From assembly GCF_043290135.1 (NCBI RefSeq), contig NC_134700.1:81617500-81681499 (forward strand): a DNA stretch of 64,000 nt, read 5' to 3'. A program made the translations under genes and the position numbers. Below are positions 21,541 through 33,399 of this stretch, piece by piece. This stretch comes from Rhipicephalus microplus (Eukaryota; Arthropoda; Arachnida; Ixodida; Ixodidae). The notes beneath the pieces were generated by a model. It did no database searches, was not told the DNA's origin, and saw nothing but the letters and a program-made list of their open reading frames with translations. Position 1 is the first letter of the stretch; each line of letters begins with the position of its first letter.

Positions 21541-22349
21541 GTTTCGACCAGTTCTGACATTGATAACGCAGAATAACTGCCGAATAACTTGCACTAAAGG
21601 AAGAACCGAAAAACAACAAAACTTCAAGCAGCTAATGTTGCAATATTTTTTTAATAAACCCCTAAAAACTTCTGTACCCAGCCCAATCTTACACGAGATT
21701 CCCGAATGTATATTGATTGCTGGATGAACGCGTTTCTTCTTAACCCTTCACTCTTGCTCACTGTTTACTCAGCTGTTCCACATTGATGAACGTATATATC
21801 TTCATCTTGTAATAACAGAACGTGGCAGCTACGAGTGCTTCAGCTTCATGGGTAACAGATGCAATCTTTGCGTCTGCGCAAATTGTTTTCGCGTATGTTG
21901 ATGTAAACGCCCATCATTACATGCTTTTTGTGCGCAGGTCATGTTGTGATCACAGGTTAATCTGATTCGTTATATCTTTAGATGTATTTGTTGTGTTTGG
22001 TTAGAAATCGTTTTGTTTTTGTGTTCTAATTTTATTTTAAACAAGCGACAATGTGTGCCTTTGACGACGTTAGTCAATGCTGTATTTGAATCTACAGTTA
22101 CAAAATCATTTGGAGGCTCTAGTTTCTGCTGTATATAAGCTTACTATAGTTTTCTTGCATGTGGTATTTTGGGTCGATTAAAGCTAACTGTACTGGTTCT
22201 TGGTGAAGGTTTGTGAATATTTGCTTCAAGCAGAGTGTGGCGGTATTCCAAGACTGTTCTGAAAATTGTCCAATTAGTGTTCAGAAACTACTCGAACAGT
22301 ATTCTACTCGCATCCGATTCAGTTTCAAAACTGAATATTCGCACATCTA
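21541..22349. other. No gene seen
   Basis: AT-rich intronic sequence without repeats that I could pair. Confidence 0.4.
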
Positions 22350-22900
22350 TAGAAAAAGCGCTTAAAATAAGTTTTGATGCGTATTGACGTTGGTGTGATG
22401 CTTACGTTCACTGTAAGCTTTCCTATGCCAGATCGCACGTGGTCTCATTTTATACTATGCCTCTTCCCTCACCAATACCATTCTGCTATACTTTCTCCCC
22501 TGTCTTCACGAGTGGGTGTCTTTGTCCGAAATATGACACCAAGCTACTAACGCTCAGTCTTGGTAATGTGGTTTGCATACTTTTGCACGCCTTAATGCAT
22601 CAGGCAACATGAGCTTATTCGGGCGTTCATTTTTAACTCGATAAAACTACCAATATGCCTTTCCTACGACGAGTATTACAGGAATAGAATTGAGATTCCC
22701 GACCAATCCAGGAGTGAGAGTGGGCAAGATTTTTTCATTCCGAAGAACTAAAAGGAACGGAATGGCGACAAACTTCAATACCCTGGAATGGAACTGGAAT
22801 GAAATGAAAGCATTCATTCCGAAAGACTGCTGGAGGATGAGGGAGGTGCCCAATGGCGTTGCTGCCTCTCGAATATACCGAGATGCTAAACCTGCTTCGT
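22350..22900. repeat. Dispersed repeat, copy 3 of 3 (partial)
   Basis: TTGATGCGTATTGACGTTGG near 22375 pairs with 6575, and a GGAATGG-rich tract (22755-22830) pairs with 6085. Part of a minus frame (22853-22647) is made of this repeat and is not a gene. Confidence 0.45.
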
Positions 22901-23697
22901 GATAACATTAAAGAGCTACAGAGGTGGCGTTATCACGAAAGTTGTCGTAACGTGCATGATTTTCTTCTATAATGTTTGCTTTACAGCAACTTTGATTTGC
23001 CTGCCCCGGTTGGTGAAGAAATAGAAATTTTGTAGAAATCAGTACAGGTGCTAATCGTATTCACAGGTACTTGTGAATATTCGACGGAACTTCACCTCGG
23101 CTTTCGATATTCAATTATAAACAGACTAGTAACTTCATTATTCTACCTTTATTCTTCGTGAGTTTTCTCCTTGTAGAAGCTCCACAGAAAAAGAGTTGCA
23201 GATGATATTTCAGCATGAGATGGTCGTCAGTCTAGTGGAAAGTTGGGTTTAAGTCTACTGCTGCCAGCTGAATACGCACGGACAGCAGAACTCACTTGAA
23301 TGAAATGTGTTACATGTAAGCGCTGAGCTTGTAAATGTGTAGCTACCTGGGCAGCTAGTGTTCGATAGACTGAACATCAACGTAAAGGTGATCAGCTGTG
23401 GTGTGAATACGAAGCGTGAATTTTCGCCTATATACAAAAAAAGAGGAGCTTTGTTAATCAACTCTTTTTGAAACAAAGCAGTACACGTTGTAAATTTGCC
23501 GATGACGAGAAAGTTCTTTTCGTTGTGGGATTTCCTGCGTTTATAATGGATACGGTACTTTTCCAGTTTCCGCTGTTGCAATTGGGTGGTGTTCCTTTGA
23601 AATAGTCATAACTCAAGCGTGCGTTGTTTTTTTTCTTCCATTCTTGCATTTCTACACAGCGGTGGGTTCCACTTGAATGTTCATTATTCTCCGGCAG
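22901..23697. other. Intronic, no gene seen
   Basis: Ends in a pyrimidine-rich stretch TTCATTATTCTCCGGCAG that serves as acceptor for the next exon. An alternative AG at 23658-23659 would add 38 bases. Confidence 0.5.
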
Positions 23698-23914
23698 GAG
23701 TACGGCTGCTCACCTGTACAGTCGGTGCCATGGTCGCGCTGCCTCTGATGGTTCCCGAGGACGGGCTGTGTGCCATCATATTTTACATGGACGTGTTCTA
23801 CAACAGTAAAAAAAGAAACATAGAGCCGGTATACAGCAATACCGCCTTCAACGTTCTTAAATCCATACTGAAGAAGTATAGGATGACATCTTTCGGGCTC
23901 TCCATGTTTCAAGG
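23698..23914 (+). CDS. Exon A of the host gene: start of the globular domain
   Basis: 217 bases, phase 1 in, phase 2 out. It reads RLLTCTVGAMVALPL, VPEDGLCAIIFYMDVF and MTSFGLSMFQ. A T/L-C-T-x-G block and a DGxC-IIFY block shortly after mark the beginning of the folded domain in the tick family this gene resembles, where they directly follow a Pro/Thr linker, just as here. The acceptor at 23697 was preferred over 23659 because it makes the shared codon with the linker exons sensible. The donor is GG|GTGAGT. The last two bases (GG) plus the first base of exon B (G) give Gly. The minus frame over the same bases is a shadow. Confidence 0.8.
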
Positions 23915-25919
23915 GTGAGTCCCCGTCATGCGTTCTGCAGTTGCATTGTTGAAGGTGTTCTTTTCTATGCAGGGATTAAAGTTTCACCCCATCCTCCCCA
24001 CGACACCATTGTTTGAGCGGGAAAAAGAGCTCTGCATTGAACGCAGAACTGGTGGTGCTTTATTCAACAATTTGCCCTCGTCTCCTTGGATATGTGTGCG
24101 CAAAAGTGGGAACCAAACGATTCTTGGAATGCTCTATCAGGGCTCGTCGGCTGATATCATCATAAAAATCTGAACGCCATAACCATTCAAACTTGCCGCC
24201 TTCCCTGACCTTCTAAATAATTTAGAAGACAAGCGTTTGAGCTAATCGGTCCTCCATACTCAATAACCGCAAAATCCTTCAGACATATGTCGTCAACAGT
24301 CACGGCCGAGTGCCATCTCTGAACAGGTTTCATTCTAGGATAATGAGCGATTCATCACCAACGTTCGAAGCCCACCTCTGAAAAAGGCTCACCAAGAGGT
24401 CATGCCAGCACATTTACTATACCTCCACGCCGCACCTCTCAGCCCCCTCCCAACTTAGTGGGAGGGGGGGGGATGCTTACGGAAAAAGATACCGGTGAAG
24501 GCTGAAAGGCTGGCAGGGTGGTAAACCGTGTCAATGATACATCAGTAAGATCGTACGTCAATGAAAACAGGTTTCTCGCATGCGCGTATATGAATTTGTG
24601 GTTTCGTAAAGGTAATAATGCATTTTTTCTGAATAGAAAGCAGTCCCGAGTCTGCAACCAGCACTCTTATTTTCTTGGCCGTGCTTCTTTTGCGCAGCGT
24701 TTTGTTTACTGATAACATTGTATAAGCACGTTGACTCCTATAAGACGCACGCATTGGCATAATCTTTTATGCATGTGAATATACCATGCATTGGTGAACA
24801 GATATATCCTAAAGAAAACCAGCACAAAACTAAAGTAAGGAAAGTATACTCGGCGCACGTGTATTGTTTAAGTGATGCAGTTATCCCGTGATAGATGCGA
24901 AGAAAAGGAAAAAGACGAAAAGTCAGCTTGCCGTCGGCAGGCACCTGCGGTGAGCTTTATTTTTGTTCATTGTCTTCCCTGTGCGTGACAAAGGTTGAAC
25001 CGCGTCGTCGGCTACGGCAGCGCACGCTGGCCGTTTTGTCAGGCAGCGGGGGAATTTCATTTTTGCGGCGAAAACGGTGCCAATATTTCTGATAATGTCA
25101 CCGCACGCCTCACTGCCGTTCAAAATCAGCGCCATCATCGCTGCCGTTGGGGACTTGACGGGGTATTAAGTGAAGTTGAAAACATCACACGTGAATTTTG
25201 GCGCCCAGGAGTTAGTCCTGTCGCAAATAAAATATATTATTAAAAAGAAGCGCCTTCAGGTAGTTATTTTAGGCCGGAGCATTCATGAACTTGTTTGTTT
25301 AATTGATCTGAAACCACGTAGCTTCGCAGCAGTCGCAGTAAATTGCTTTGTTTATGTTTTTTGTGAAATAAACACAATGCCCGATACGTGCCCTTTATGG
25401 TATTCCTCGTGACAGGGCATTGCAGGCTCGCCCACACAAAAAAATATATGCGTCAACGTACTCATTACTTTAGTGTTCAGATAGAAGAAACAACGTTTGA
25501 TGTCAAATTGTTTCCAGAACCCTATTATTGTCAATGAAGGCTTCAAGTTGTGCACCGCACAACGGTTAATACATAATATCGGCCAAGTTTCCGCAGAAAC
25601 GAAGAAATCAGCAGGCTGCCCGACAATGTTGCCTACGCGCACCACCGTCGCAGACTTTGTGGTTCAATAGCACTCTCTTGAAGCGTCTGCGCATGCGCGA
25701 GCTGCTGCCGGAGCTCCACTGCAGTGCGGGCCAGATTGCAATGCCATGCGCTCCGATATTTTCCCCAAGTGTGAAACGTACTAACAAGCATTCCGAGTGC
25801 GCACAGCAGTAAGAGCCTCTGTCGTGCAACTTGACCTTTAGGTCTTGCTGCTCATTCTCTCTGAGAAAGAAGGAAAATAAACCTCGACATCACATTTTCT
25901 TTTTCCTAATGTGGCGCAG
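23915..25919. other. Intron A-B, no gene seen
   Basis: Contains a GC-rich stretch (24985-25160) of unknown type and the palindrome TGCGCATGCGC at 25688-25698. No recognisable transposon. Confidence 0.5.
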
Positions 25920-26073
25920 GACAGTTGGCCAGTCCATAGAAAAGAATAAATACTTTATTCGTTCTGGCTTGGGATATCTCTACGCCGATGGATGGGTGCA
26001 CTTGGGTATGCTGAATGTGGATAACATGTTTGACTACGACAAACTGAAAAATGAACCACTGAAGTACTTAGAG
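25920..26073 (+). CDS. Exon B of the host gene
   Basis: 154 bases, phase 2 in, phase 0 out. The acceptor is TTCCTAATGTGGCGCAG and the donor GAG|GTAGGT. It reads TVGQSIEKNKYFIRSGLGYL, then GWVHLGMLNVDNMFDYDKLK. The GxxHLGxLN pattern fits a beta strand of a TIM-barrel-like fold (in the tick family this position usually reads HYGxLN; recollection, not tested). It completes the Gly codon left open by exon A, an independent check that the two exons belong together. Confidence 0.8.
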
Positions 26074-26925
26074 GTAGGTGCATAAATTTATAAATAGTCA
26101 CATCGATATATTTCCATTCTACTCTGTAGATCAAAATATGCGGACGGGCGAAGGGGTTGCACAGGTCACAGCCGACCCACATTTTATTCAAAGCAAGAAA
26201 GCGTGAAAGAAACGTTAATAATGGTTCAGAAAAAACATGTATTGTAACGAGCAAACATCATTGAGTAACAATATTAGAGCTATGCGAGAAAAGCACTTTC
26301 TGGTGATTTATTATTAACGGTTATGTTTGCACAACAACTTCAGTTATACATGACGATGCCAGAAGCGTCGTCCCCTTACTCTTCAATAAAAGTCGTCAAT
26401 AAAAATTCGTCTTGGGAACATCTATTGCATAGTAGATACATTTCTCAAAAAGTACACCAGGACTGCGCGGAAGGCGCACCACAGTCACAGCGAAAGCTAG
26501 AAGAGCGTCCTTTAAAAACCTTTCAGGAATCTCATTGAGTAACTACTGCAAACACACTTGCTTGATACCCATTAGGCCATTAGCAATAAACTTTTGGGTG
26601 ATATATAATGGCTTTCGCTATGCTATTTTTCGTCATTCTTCTGATAAGCGTGGTATCCGCTAACCACTTGCAAGGAATTTCGTGCCAAGTGTTCATGGGT
26701 TGGCTGACGACGATGAGGAATTATGGCTGAAGTGGATGTGCGTCACCCTTGATAGGGGAACAAGCTTTTGAAGCTTTTGTAATAGGTTGGAGCATTGGAC
26801 GACCCACTCGTTATGCTGCTCACGTTGTGCAACAACTGGTTGTTCTGACGCTGTTTTTAAACGCTTTATAAGTCGTATTAACGCGATTGTTTTCTCGAAA
26901 TAAAACATGTCTAAGGCAAGTAAGG
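26074..26925. other. Start of intron B-C, no gene seen
   Basis: No motif or repeat pairing recognised before the SINE at 26926. Confidence 0.45.
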
Positions 26926-27115
26926 TGATACCGGTGTGGCGCAGTGGAGTAATACTGGACTGTGACCCTGCTGACCCGGGTTCAAGCCCCACTGTGCTGA
27001 TGGTGCTAGGTTTTCGTCTTATTTTGTGCGCTGTGGTTGCGCACACTGCGGCGCCGGTGGCAGCGGAGGCGGCCGCGGACAACAGCGCGTGACCCGAATT
27101 GTCATCCTAAACAGC
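26926..27115 (+). mobile_element. tRNA-derived SINE (not Ruka)
   Basis: Box A-like TGGCGCAGTGGAGTAATACT and box B GGGTTCAAGCCCC lie about 35 bases apart, followed by a GC-rich body (GCGGCGCCGGTGGCAGCGGA). An open frame over it is a by-product. Confidence 0.65.
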
Positions 27116-27125
27116 TTTCGCTGCA

Positions 27126-27234
27126 ATATATATATATATATATAAGTTACAAAGAACAAAGTTTTTTGCGATAGCGATCATATGGACACTCTAGGCTGGA
27201 TTTCGCGGTCGGCGTCCGCATCAGTCATGCGTCG

Positions 27235-27262
<28 letters not shown>
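27126..27262. repeat. Two (TA)n microsatellites
   Basis: Pure TA tracts at about 27126-27144 and 27234-27262, separated by 90 bases. Confidence 0.9.
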
Positions 27263-27267
<5 letters not shown>

Positions 27268-27284
27268 ACTCACAAAAGAAAAGT

Positions 27285-27375
27285 ATTTAGTAAAAGGACT
27301 ACAGTGCGCGGAATCGAACGAGGGGCCCCCACGCTTTGAATGCCAGGCGTTAACCACTGAGCCACTGAAGGGTTT
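27285..27375 (-). mobile_element. tRNA-derived SINE head, minus orientation
   Basis: The complement reads CAGTGGTTAACGCCTGGCAT (box A) and TCGTTCGATTCCGCGCACTG (box B). A partial repeat of its end (GAGCCACCGAAGGGT versus GAGCCACTGAAGGGT) follows at about 27391. Confidence 0.6.
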
Positions 27376-28954
27376 TCTTTCCTTGATTATGAGCCACCGA
27401 AGGGTACCTACTTCATCATTCAAACGCAAGCTATTTATATCTTCCACTTACCGCTGTTGGCGGTCATCTTGGGGGGAGGGGGGTGTACCTAATTGTTTAC
27501 AGCATTATCAGCAAAATGGCACAGTGAACGCGCGGTGGCTCTCATCTACCACGCACACTTTGGCCGGCGTAGAAAATAAGGTGTGTACGCTCGATTGCCA
27601 GCCCTTATCTTGCGCAGAGGAGGATCGTACGTCTTGGCTAGCCTTTGGGTTTCTGCGGAACAATTCTGTTATAATTACCGGGCGCACAAAGATGAGTGAA
27701 ATTGTTCCACAGACTCCATTTGTGAAAAGCGCACGCTTTTTTGTCACAGCGAAGTAACAACGGAGACGCTTATTCGTGTTAATCTGTACTTGTGAGTACG
27801 GTTCGTGCGTTATTTGTGCGTGAGAAACGCGGGGCACGTTTCGATCTGCTCTCCATTCGGCGCGTGACCTTCCAATTAGTTGCTATCGCGTTTATTGGTT
27901 CGCCCTTGTGGCAAAGCTGTAGCATTTTTTATGCTCAATGCTATTTTACCTTTCGTATATTATGAACAACTGTAGTTGCTAGTGATACGGGCAACTGGTT
28001 ATACATCAAACTTGCAATATAAGCAGATAAGCCACCTGTCAAAACATTGGGCTTAGGAAAAAACGCTGAATACTTCGGAAAAATTACACAGACACAGCAT
28101 ATGAATTTTTTACTAATCAAGAAAACGTGTGTGACAATCACGCTGTTAAAACAGAATGCCGCCGTAGTGTTCACCATCTCGTAATGATGGTCAATCTCAC
28201 GACGATGATTTTACAGTAACCATAGTTTTGTTTCTGCGAAGCTGTAATTTGAAGCAGAAACGTGCCGACCTAGATGGATGCGGTGTCAATACACCTTTAC
28301 AATCTCAAGATTCGTCTCTCTTAGTAGTTCAGTTACTAAAGGAACGCCTGGTTCTTCCGCCTGGTTGTTTTCTTTTATAGTTAATTTGGAGACTATCCGA
28401 AATATATTCGCTAGTAGCAAGCTATTCAAATCAGGTAATAAATCGAATACAGAGTCAATCTATTCGTTATTCTATATTTTCAGTTTTTGACACATCTGGC
28501 GCATCGAGTGCGCACGCGTTGAGCGCACAGCGCGACCAGAAAGTTTACTCGTATCGCAGTCCCGTTGCTGGAGTATTTCGCCGAAGGAGCTCAGCAGCAA
28601 AACAACATAACTTTGTGATTGCTTCCTCTTCTTTTATTCGTTTTTGCAGTCCGCGCGGGAAACACATGTAAAGGTGGCCGTATCAAATTAGCTGCAGAAA
28701 ATATGCCTCCACGCAAAACAGTTCATTTCATTCTCTTCATGTCTCTCTTTCTGTCTTTCCTTCAATTCCTCTGTAATTGTCTGCCAACTAGAGGTATGGC
28801 ATCCGACTTTGGACAAACCAGCACACATGTTCTGGGAGCGAAGCAAAGGTTGACAAGGAGGACGGAAAGAGCGCGTGTGGGCACACAACAACGGCAGTTT
28901 TCTGTTCACTCTGAAAGATTAAGCAGCTACACACTGCTACAAAAAATCAACACC
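27376..28954. other. Intronic, no gene seen
   Basis: Open frames at 27383-27757 and 28619-29071 lack motifs; the latter ends in the microsatellite. Confidence 0.45.
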
Positions 28955-29012
28955 ATCAACAACAACATCAACAACAATACAACAACAACAACAGCAACAA
29001 CGACGACAATAA

Positions 29013-29055
<43 letters not shown>

Positions 29056-29095
29056 AATTATAATGTTATGATAATAATAATATATTACTAATAAT
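28955..29095. repeat. Compound microsatellite (CAA)n-(AAT)n
   Basis: AAC/CAA triplets run into a long ATA/AAT tract, ending about 145 bases before the acceptor of exon C. The Ile-rich open frame across it is an artefact. Confidence 0.9.
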
Positions 29096-29240
29096 GATAG
29101 TATTTGAATGAGTAATTATAACAATAAAATATTCCTATTAGGAGCATCAATGACAATACTAGAGTTATTTCCATGGCGCATTAGCTATTGCTACTGCCAC
29201 AAATGTTAATTTCCTTATGTTTTTTTTCCACATGGTGAAG

Positions 29241-29365
29241 GTTGCGAGAGAATTCCTCGATTCTAAGAAGCCCACTTTGCCTCAGCATCACGTCGCCTTG
29301 GGGGTCGGTATGAGACATTCTGGTGATGGTGACAGGCTTCTGGACAATGCTGATTTAGCACTCAA
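29241..29365 (+). CDS. Exon C of the host gene
   Basis: 125 bases, phase 0 in, phase 2 out. The acceptor is preceded by a T-rich run and CACATGGTGAAG; the donor is CTCAA|GTGAGT. It reads VAREFLDSKKPTLPQHHVAL and GVGMRHSGDGDRLLDNADLA. The HHVALGVG stretch looks like a buried strand of a barrel (family wording often ALGxG). No frame for this exon of 60 codons exists alone, so it was found by splice signals and phase. The two bases left (AA) plus the first base of exon D (G) give Lys. Confidence 0.75.
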
Positions 29366-30353
29366 GTGAGTACAGCGCGTTTTCGATGAAGCATTTGCAT
29401 ATGTGTGCCCAGAGGCTCTACGAATGTGTCAGATTTCGCTGATGAGATGTCCAAAATTGTCAGTAGGAAAGTTTCTAAGCTGAGGCGTATTTCGCAGTGA
29501 AAGCTGTTATCAGATTTTTTTTGTTTTAATAATACTGTCAGCACGTAAGCCAAGATAAGAGTTGGGGTTACACAACTCTCATGTACAAACATAATACATG
29601 CTAAAACAACTTTACCCCGGAACACTCAAGGCTTGTAAATCATACCAGAATAAAAAACAAAACACGAAATCTTAATAGAAAACATTCCGTAGAGCTCATT
29701 GATATACGTAAAATAAGAGGTTCGATTTAACCCCGTACACTTCACCAAAGGAAAGGGAAAAATATTATTTGAATTTATATAGTACATTGAACATGTTCAG
29801 ACAACGGGTAACCAACAAGACAATTGAAGGGCGAACAAATGCTAGAGCAATACAAAACGTTCACGAATATTCCAACAAAGCCTTTTGAAATCTTTCTAGA
29901 TTGGAAAATTTGACTATGTTTTGAGGTAATCAATTTCAATGTACAATGCTCGAATAAAAAAACAATATTTGAATAAATCTGTTTTATGATTAATTGGTGT
30001 AATGTGCTTTGACTGTTTTGCCCTGGATGAGGTAGTTTTCTCTGGTACGATGTGTTAACCTAGGTTGACCCTAAAATCTGTGTTCAGTATGTCAAAAAAC
30101 GATATCCGTCAATTAGGTTGAATTTTTCTTTTCAGCGTCATTATTCCTGTTTTTTCTCTAAGCTCGCTGATAGACTGAGTTTTGAATACGCGTTTGAAAT
30201 TAACCGCAAAGCTTTATTTTGTATAGGCTCACATTTTAGTGTATTTGTTTTAATGTAAGTTTCCCACATATAGCTAGCGCAAGTCTGTACTGGGAGAACT
30301 GTCATTTTGTATGCAATTGCTTTAGCCTCTGGAGTTGCATTGTGCAGTTTTCG

Positions 30354-31127
30354 TCATAACGACCAACGTTTGTGAATGGCTCTATGACAAACATAAATGA
30401 CATGCACTGGCCAGTTCATGTTGTGTGCAGGGCGAATACCTAGGTATTCAACATCCTTAGCTTCTGATAACAGTGCGCTTTTAGTGCTGTACGGAAAAGA
30501 TAGTGAGCTTGTTTTACGTGTCATGTGCATGAAAAATGTTTTGGATGCATTAAGTTTCATTTGGCGCTCATCGCACCAAGCACTATTTTTTTCGTAGGTG
30601 CTATTGAGAACCAGTTGGTCATTAGAGGAGCAAATGTTTGTATACACAAGTGTATCAGCTGCATGATGTCTTATAGCTACTCGCTGTAAAAAACCTTCAC
30701 CCATATAACTAATGTAGATAGAAAAAAGTAAAGAGCCTATAACGCACCCTTGTGGCACACCTGATAGGGCAGCATTATTAACAATTCGTACATTATTAGT
30801 TTCAACAAATTGTTCTTTGTTTGACAAATACGCCTCTATCCATTTTTGTTGTTGAGTGTCATCAAGGAAACAAGATAAATTCATAAGCAACTTCCTATGT
30901 TATATTTCGTCAAAGGCTTTTTGAAAATCAATAAATATGATGTCCATTTCACCCTTTTCATCAATACACTGAAAACTTTCGTGTGTAAGCTCTCTAAAAA
31001 TCGTAATAGTAGAGCATCCTGGCCAAAGCCCATGGTGATTTTTACCTAATATATCATTTTCTTTCACAAACGTCATTAGGTGAGTAGACAAAATGTGCTC
31101 CAGAGCTTTAAAAGAAGTACTTGTCAA
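30354..31127 (-). pseudogene. Reverse transcriptase of the CR1-like LINE
   Basis: 31127-30900 reads TSTSFKALEHILSTHLMTFV and IIFIDFQKAFDEI (motif normally DFxKAFDxV). 30890-30354 continues with QKWIEAYLSNKEQFVE, then SGVPQGCVIGSLLFSIYISY (normally GVPQGSVLGPLLFxxYI), and then RHHAADTLVYT, where the YADD active site has become HAAD so the Tyr and the first Gly/Ser-type contacts differ. LNASKTFFMHMTRK matches the NxxKTxxM block. One Asp of the catalytic pair appears retained, but the copy has several frame breaks. Confidence 0.8.
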
Positions 31128-31215
31128 GGAAATTGGTCGGTAGGTAGCGACGTCTTTTTCAGAACCTCGTTTGTGACTTAGAAGTGTGGCAGCTTGGGCT
31201 AGTTAATATGACATA

Positions 31216-31337
31216 ATAGTTGCAGCGCGAGAACAGAAGGACGACACAGAGACAAGAAGAACAGTCTCTGTGAGAATTCGTGTCCTCCTTGTCCTTCTTG
31301 TCTCTGTGTCGTTGTTCCGTTCTCGCGCTCTAACTAT
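31216..31337. mobile_element. Fold-back / MITE-like inverted repeat inside the LINE
   Basis: Arms of about 48 bases (31216-31264 and about 31289-31337) are near-perfect complements; core ACACAGAGACAAGAAG on one side and CTTCTTGTCTCTGTGT on the other. A spacer of about 25 bases separates them. It interrupts the LINE between endonuclease and RT. Confidence 0.85.
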
Positions 31338-32249
31338 CGTCTTTTTTGTGAATTGGTATTACCTTGGCACACACCCAATCTATCAGAACGTCAACGGAGT
31401 GAAGTGATTCTGCAAATATGTCCGAAAGGAAAAACAAACACTACTCGGCATATTGCCACAAGATGGCGTTGGGAATTTGATCGGGCTCTGGGAATTTTTT
31501 CTCATCTATTTTAAGGAGCAGATTCAGAATGCCCTCTTGTGTTATAGTGAGCTAAGCTAGACGTTGTTCACAAGAAAATCGCACTTGTGGGGTTGAGGCA
31601 TCGTCGCAAATGAAAACTTATTCAAAATATTCATTCAAGTGACAAGCAATTTTATAATTATCTGTGATAGTTACGTTAGCGTTCTTCAAAAATTGAATGG
31701 TAGGTTTCTGTTCTGAAAAGTACCCCCAAAATTTTCCCGGTGATGTTTTAATGAAATAGGTAAGTGTTTCATTCATGTACCAGTGTTTCGCCTGAAAACT
31801 TTCTATTCTGAGTTACCTGAAAAGAGATTTGATGTAATAGCATGTGTTTAGAGACAAAGGTTTTTTAGCCCACATTTTTTTAAAGTCGTTTTTATGAATT
31901 ATTTTTTAATCATCTATGGGTTTTGCCTCTTAACTTTCTTAATAGAATTCGAAACAAACAGTTCTATTGATTTCAAAACAATTCCTTTAAACACATTTCA
32001 TGCATCATTTGCTGATGTAGTATTTAGTGAGATTTACTGGTTGAAAGTATCATATCTCTGTTCTAATTAGTCTATTGATCCAGTATAATCTGCTCTATAA
32101 AAATGGGGGACTGATATGGTTTTGTTTTGCCAGAGAAGTGCGTGTAGTAGCTACTTGTGTGTTCACCATTTTGTGGTCAGATATGCCTTCCAATACTTCA
32201 CACCAATAATTGAATTGCACTAAAGGCCTGCTTTCAAAGACCAAATCAA

Positions 32250-32806
32250 GCAATTAATCTCCGGATTTATGGGTTCGCGTAGGTATGGTCACAATTTTCG
32301 TTAAATCAAGTGAGAAAGCCATATGCAGTAAGACTCGGGACACAGCTTGTTCATTTTGACCTTCCTTGAAAGTGACCCAATCAATATGCGATAAATTAAA
32401 GTGTCTAGCCTTAATAATCTTCTTTGTGTAATGGTTAAACATGTAAATAAAAAATTGTTAAGCAGTATCATATATTCATCAGAAGTACCCGGTGGGTGAT
32501 ACACAGCGATAATTACAAAAGACATGCTATCCATTTTCACAAGGCAGCAACACATTCTAATTCCAACAGGGTAAATATTTCAGTACAATGAATTGATTCG
32601 CTTAACCATGTTTCTGTCACTACTACAACATCTGGTTCATGTTCAAAAAGCACATCTTCAAAAAGTGATGACTTGTTACAAATGCTGCATGCATTCATAT
32701 TGATAGCTGTTAGCTTGTCAGAAAAAAAGATCCCAACAAGGATGCCATTGCGGTCCATCTGCTGACGCCTGTGTCCGCAACCGATACAAATCGAGGTAAA
32801 AAACAC
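32250..32806 (-). pseudogene. Endonuclease of the CR1-like LINE
   Basis: 32806-32537 reads KLTAINMNACSICNKSSLFE and PDVVVVTETWLSESI, the first two motifs of CR1-type endonucleases (NxRSL and DxxxxTETWL). 32555-32301 adds VIIAVYHPPGTSDEYM (normally YRPP). The SDH end was not located with certainty. Confidence 0.75.
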
Positions 32807-32815
32807 TAAATAAGA

Positions 32816-33264
32816 AAAACAACATCCAAGATGAAGCTGGGTTTGAATCTAGGTCTTCTTCATAGGTGGGCAGATAGGTGAAGTTTATTGGGACTCGCTG
32901 ATGATTTGCATTTTGTCATGAAGCGTACTTGTATTTCTTGCCCCCTCATACTCACAATTCACCAAATGTTACCTGCACTGGAATACCTCCGAGTCAGGTT
33001 CACTAACATATTTTTCAACTAAACTCTCTCAGACTCGTTAAAATATTATTCACTTCAACTCATTCAAGCTCAAACTAGCGGCATTATATAAGTCTGGGAG
33101 AACCGACTCAGGTGGTTGCTAGCCTACACTGGGCCTTTTCGAACTCGATGTGAATGTTCCTAAATGTCAATATCTCGCTCAATTCAGTCGTGTTTTGCTT
33201 GGCACCCTTTGATCTAAAACTCCTAAACGTGAGATGCGAATGGGTGAAACTCAGCAAGGACGTT
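32816..33264. other. No gene seen
   Basis: Spacer between the LINE and the BEL LTR; some TCAGACTCG-type sequence, no feature called. Confidence 0.4.
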
Positions 33265-33398
33265 TGTCGCAGAAACGAGACGATACCAACACGACTGCGT
33301 TCGATGCGATTGATAAAGAATCCCTTTTCTTTTATTTGCTTGCTAACACGTGCGCTCTTCCATCCCCGCTGTCTTCTTTTTTCTTCGGTTAGTTTCTG
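33265..33398 (-). repeat. 3' LTR remnant of the BEL/Pao element
   Basis: Aligns to 39164-39352 with indels; a T/C-rich stretch is shorter here. It borders the palindrome at 33400. Confidence 0.6.
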
Positions 33399-33399
33399 T

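Larger units (their letters stand above)
29640..32815 (-). mobile_element. CR1-like LINE, minus strand, endonuclease to 3' end
   Basis: From high to low: endonuclease (32806-32250), RT (31127-30354), C-terminal tail (30350 to about 29700). ORF1 was not seen. A fold-back element sits inside at 31216-31337. Frame breaks and changed catalytic residues show it is inactive. The 3' end near 29640 is approximate. Confidence 0.75.

Noticed and set aside
23660..23697. Earlier acceptor for exon A at 23659
   Set aside because: It has a weaker pyrimidine tract and would start the exon with residues unlike the expected linker-to-domain border; kept only as an alternative.
26907..27092. Possible functional tRNA gene
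   Set aside because: Box A and box B are present but acceptor and anticodon stems do not form; it is a SINE.
28619..29071. 150-codon frame with an Ile-rich end
   Set aside because: The second half is an AAT microsatellite; no homology pattern.
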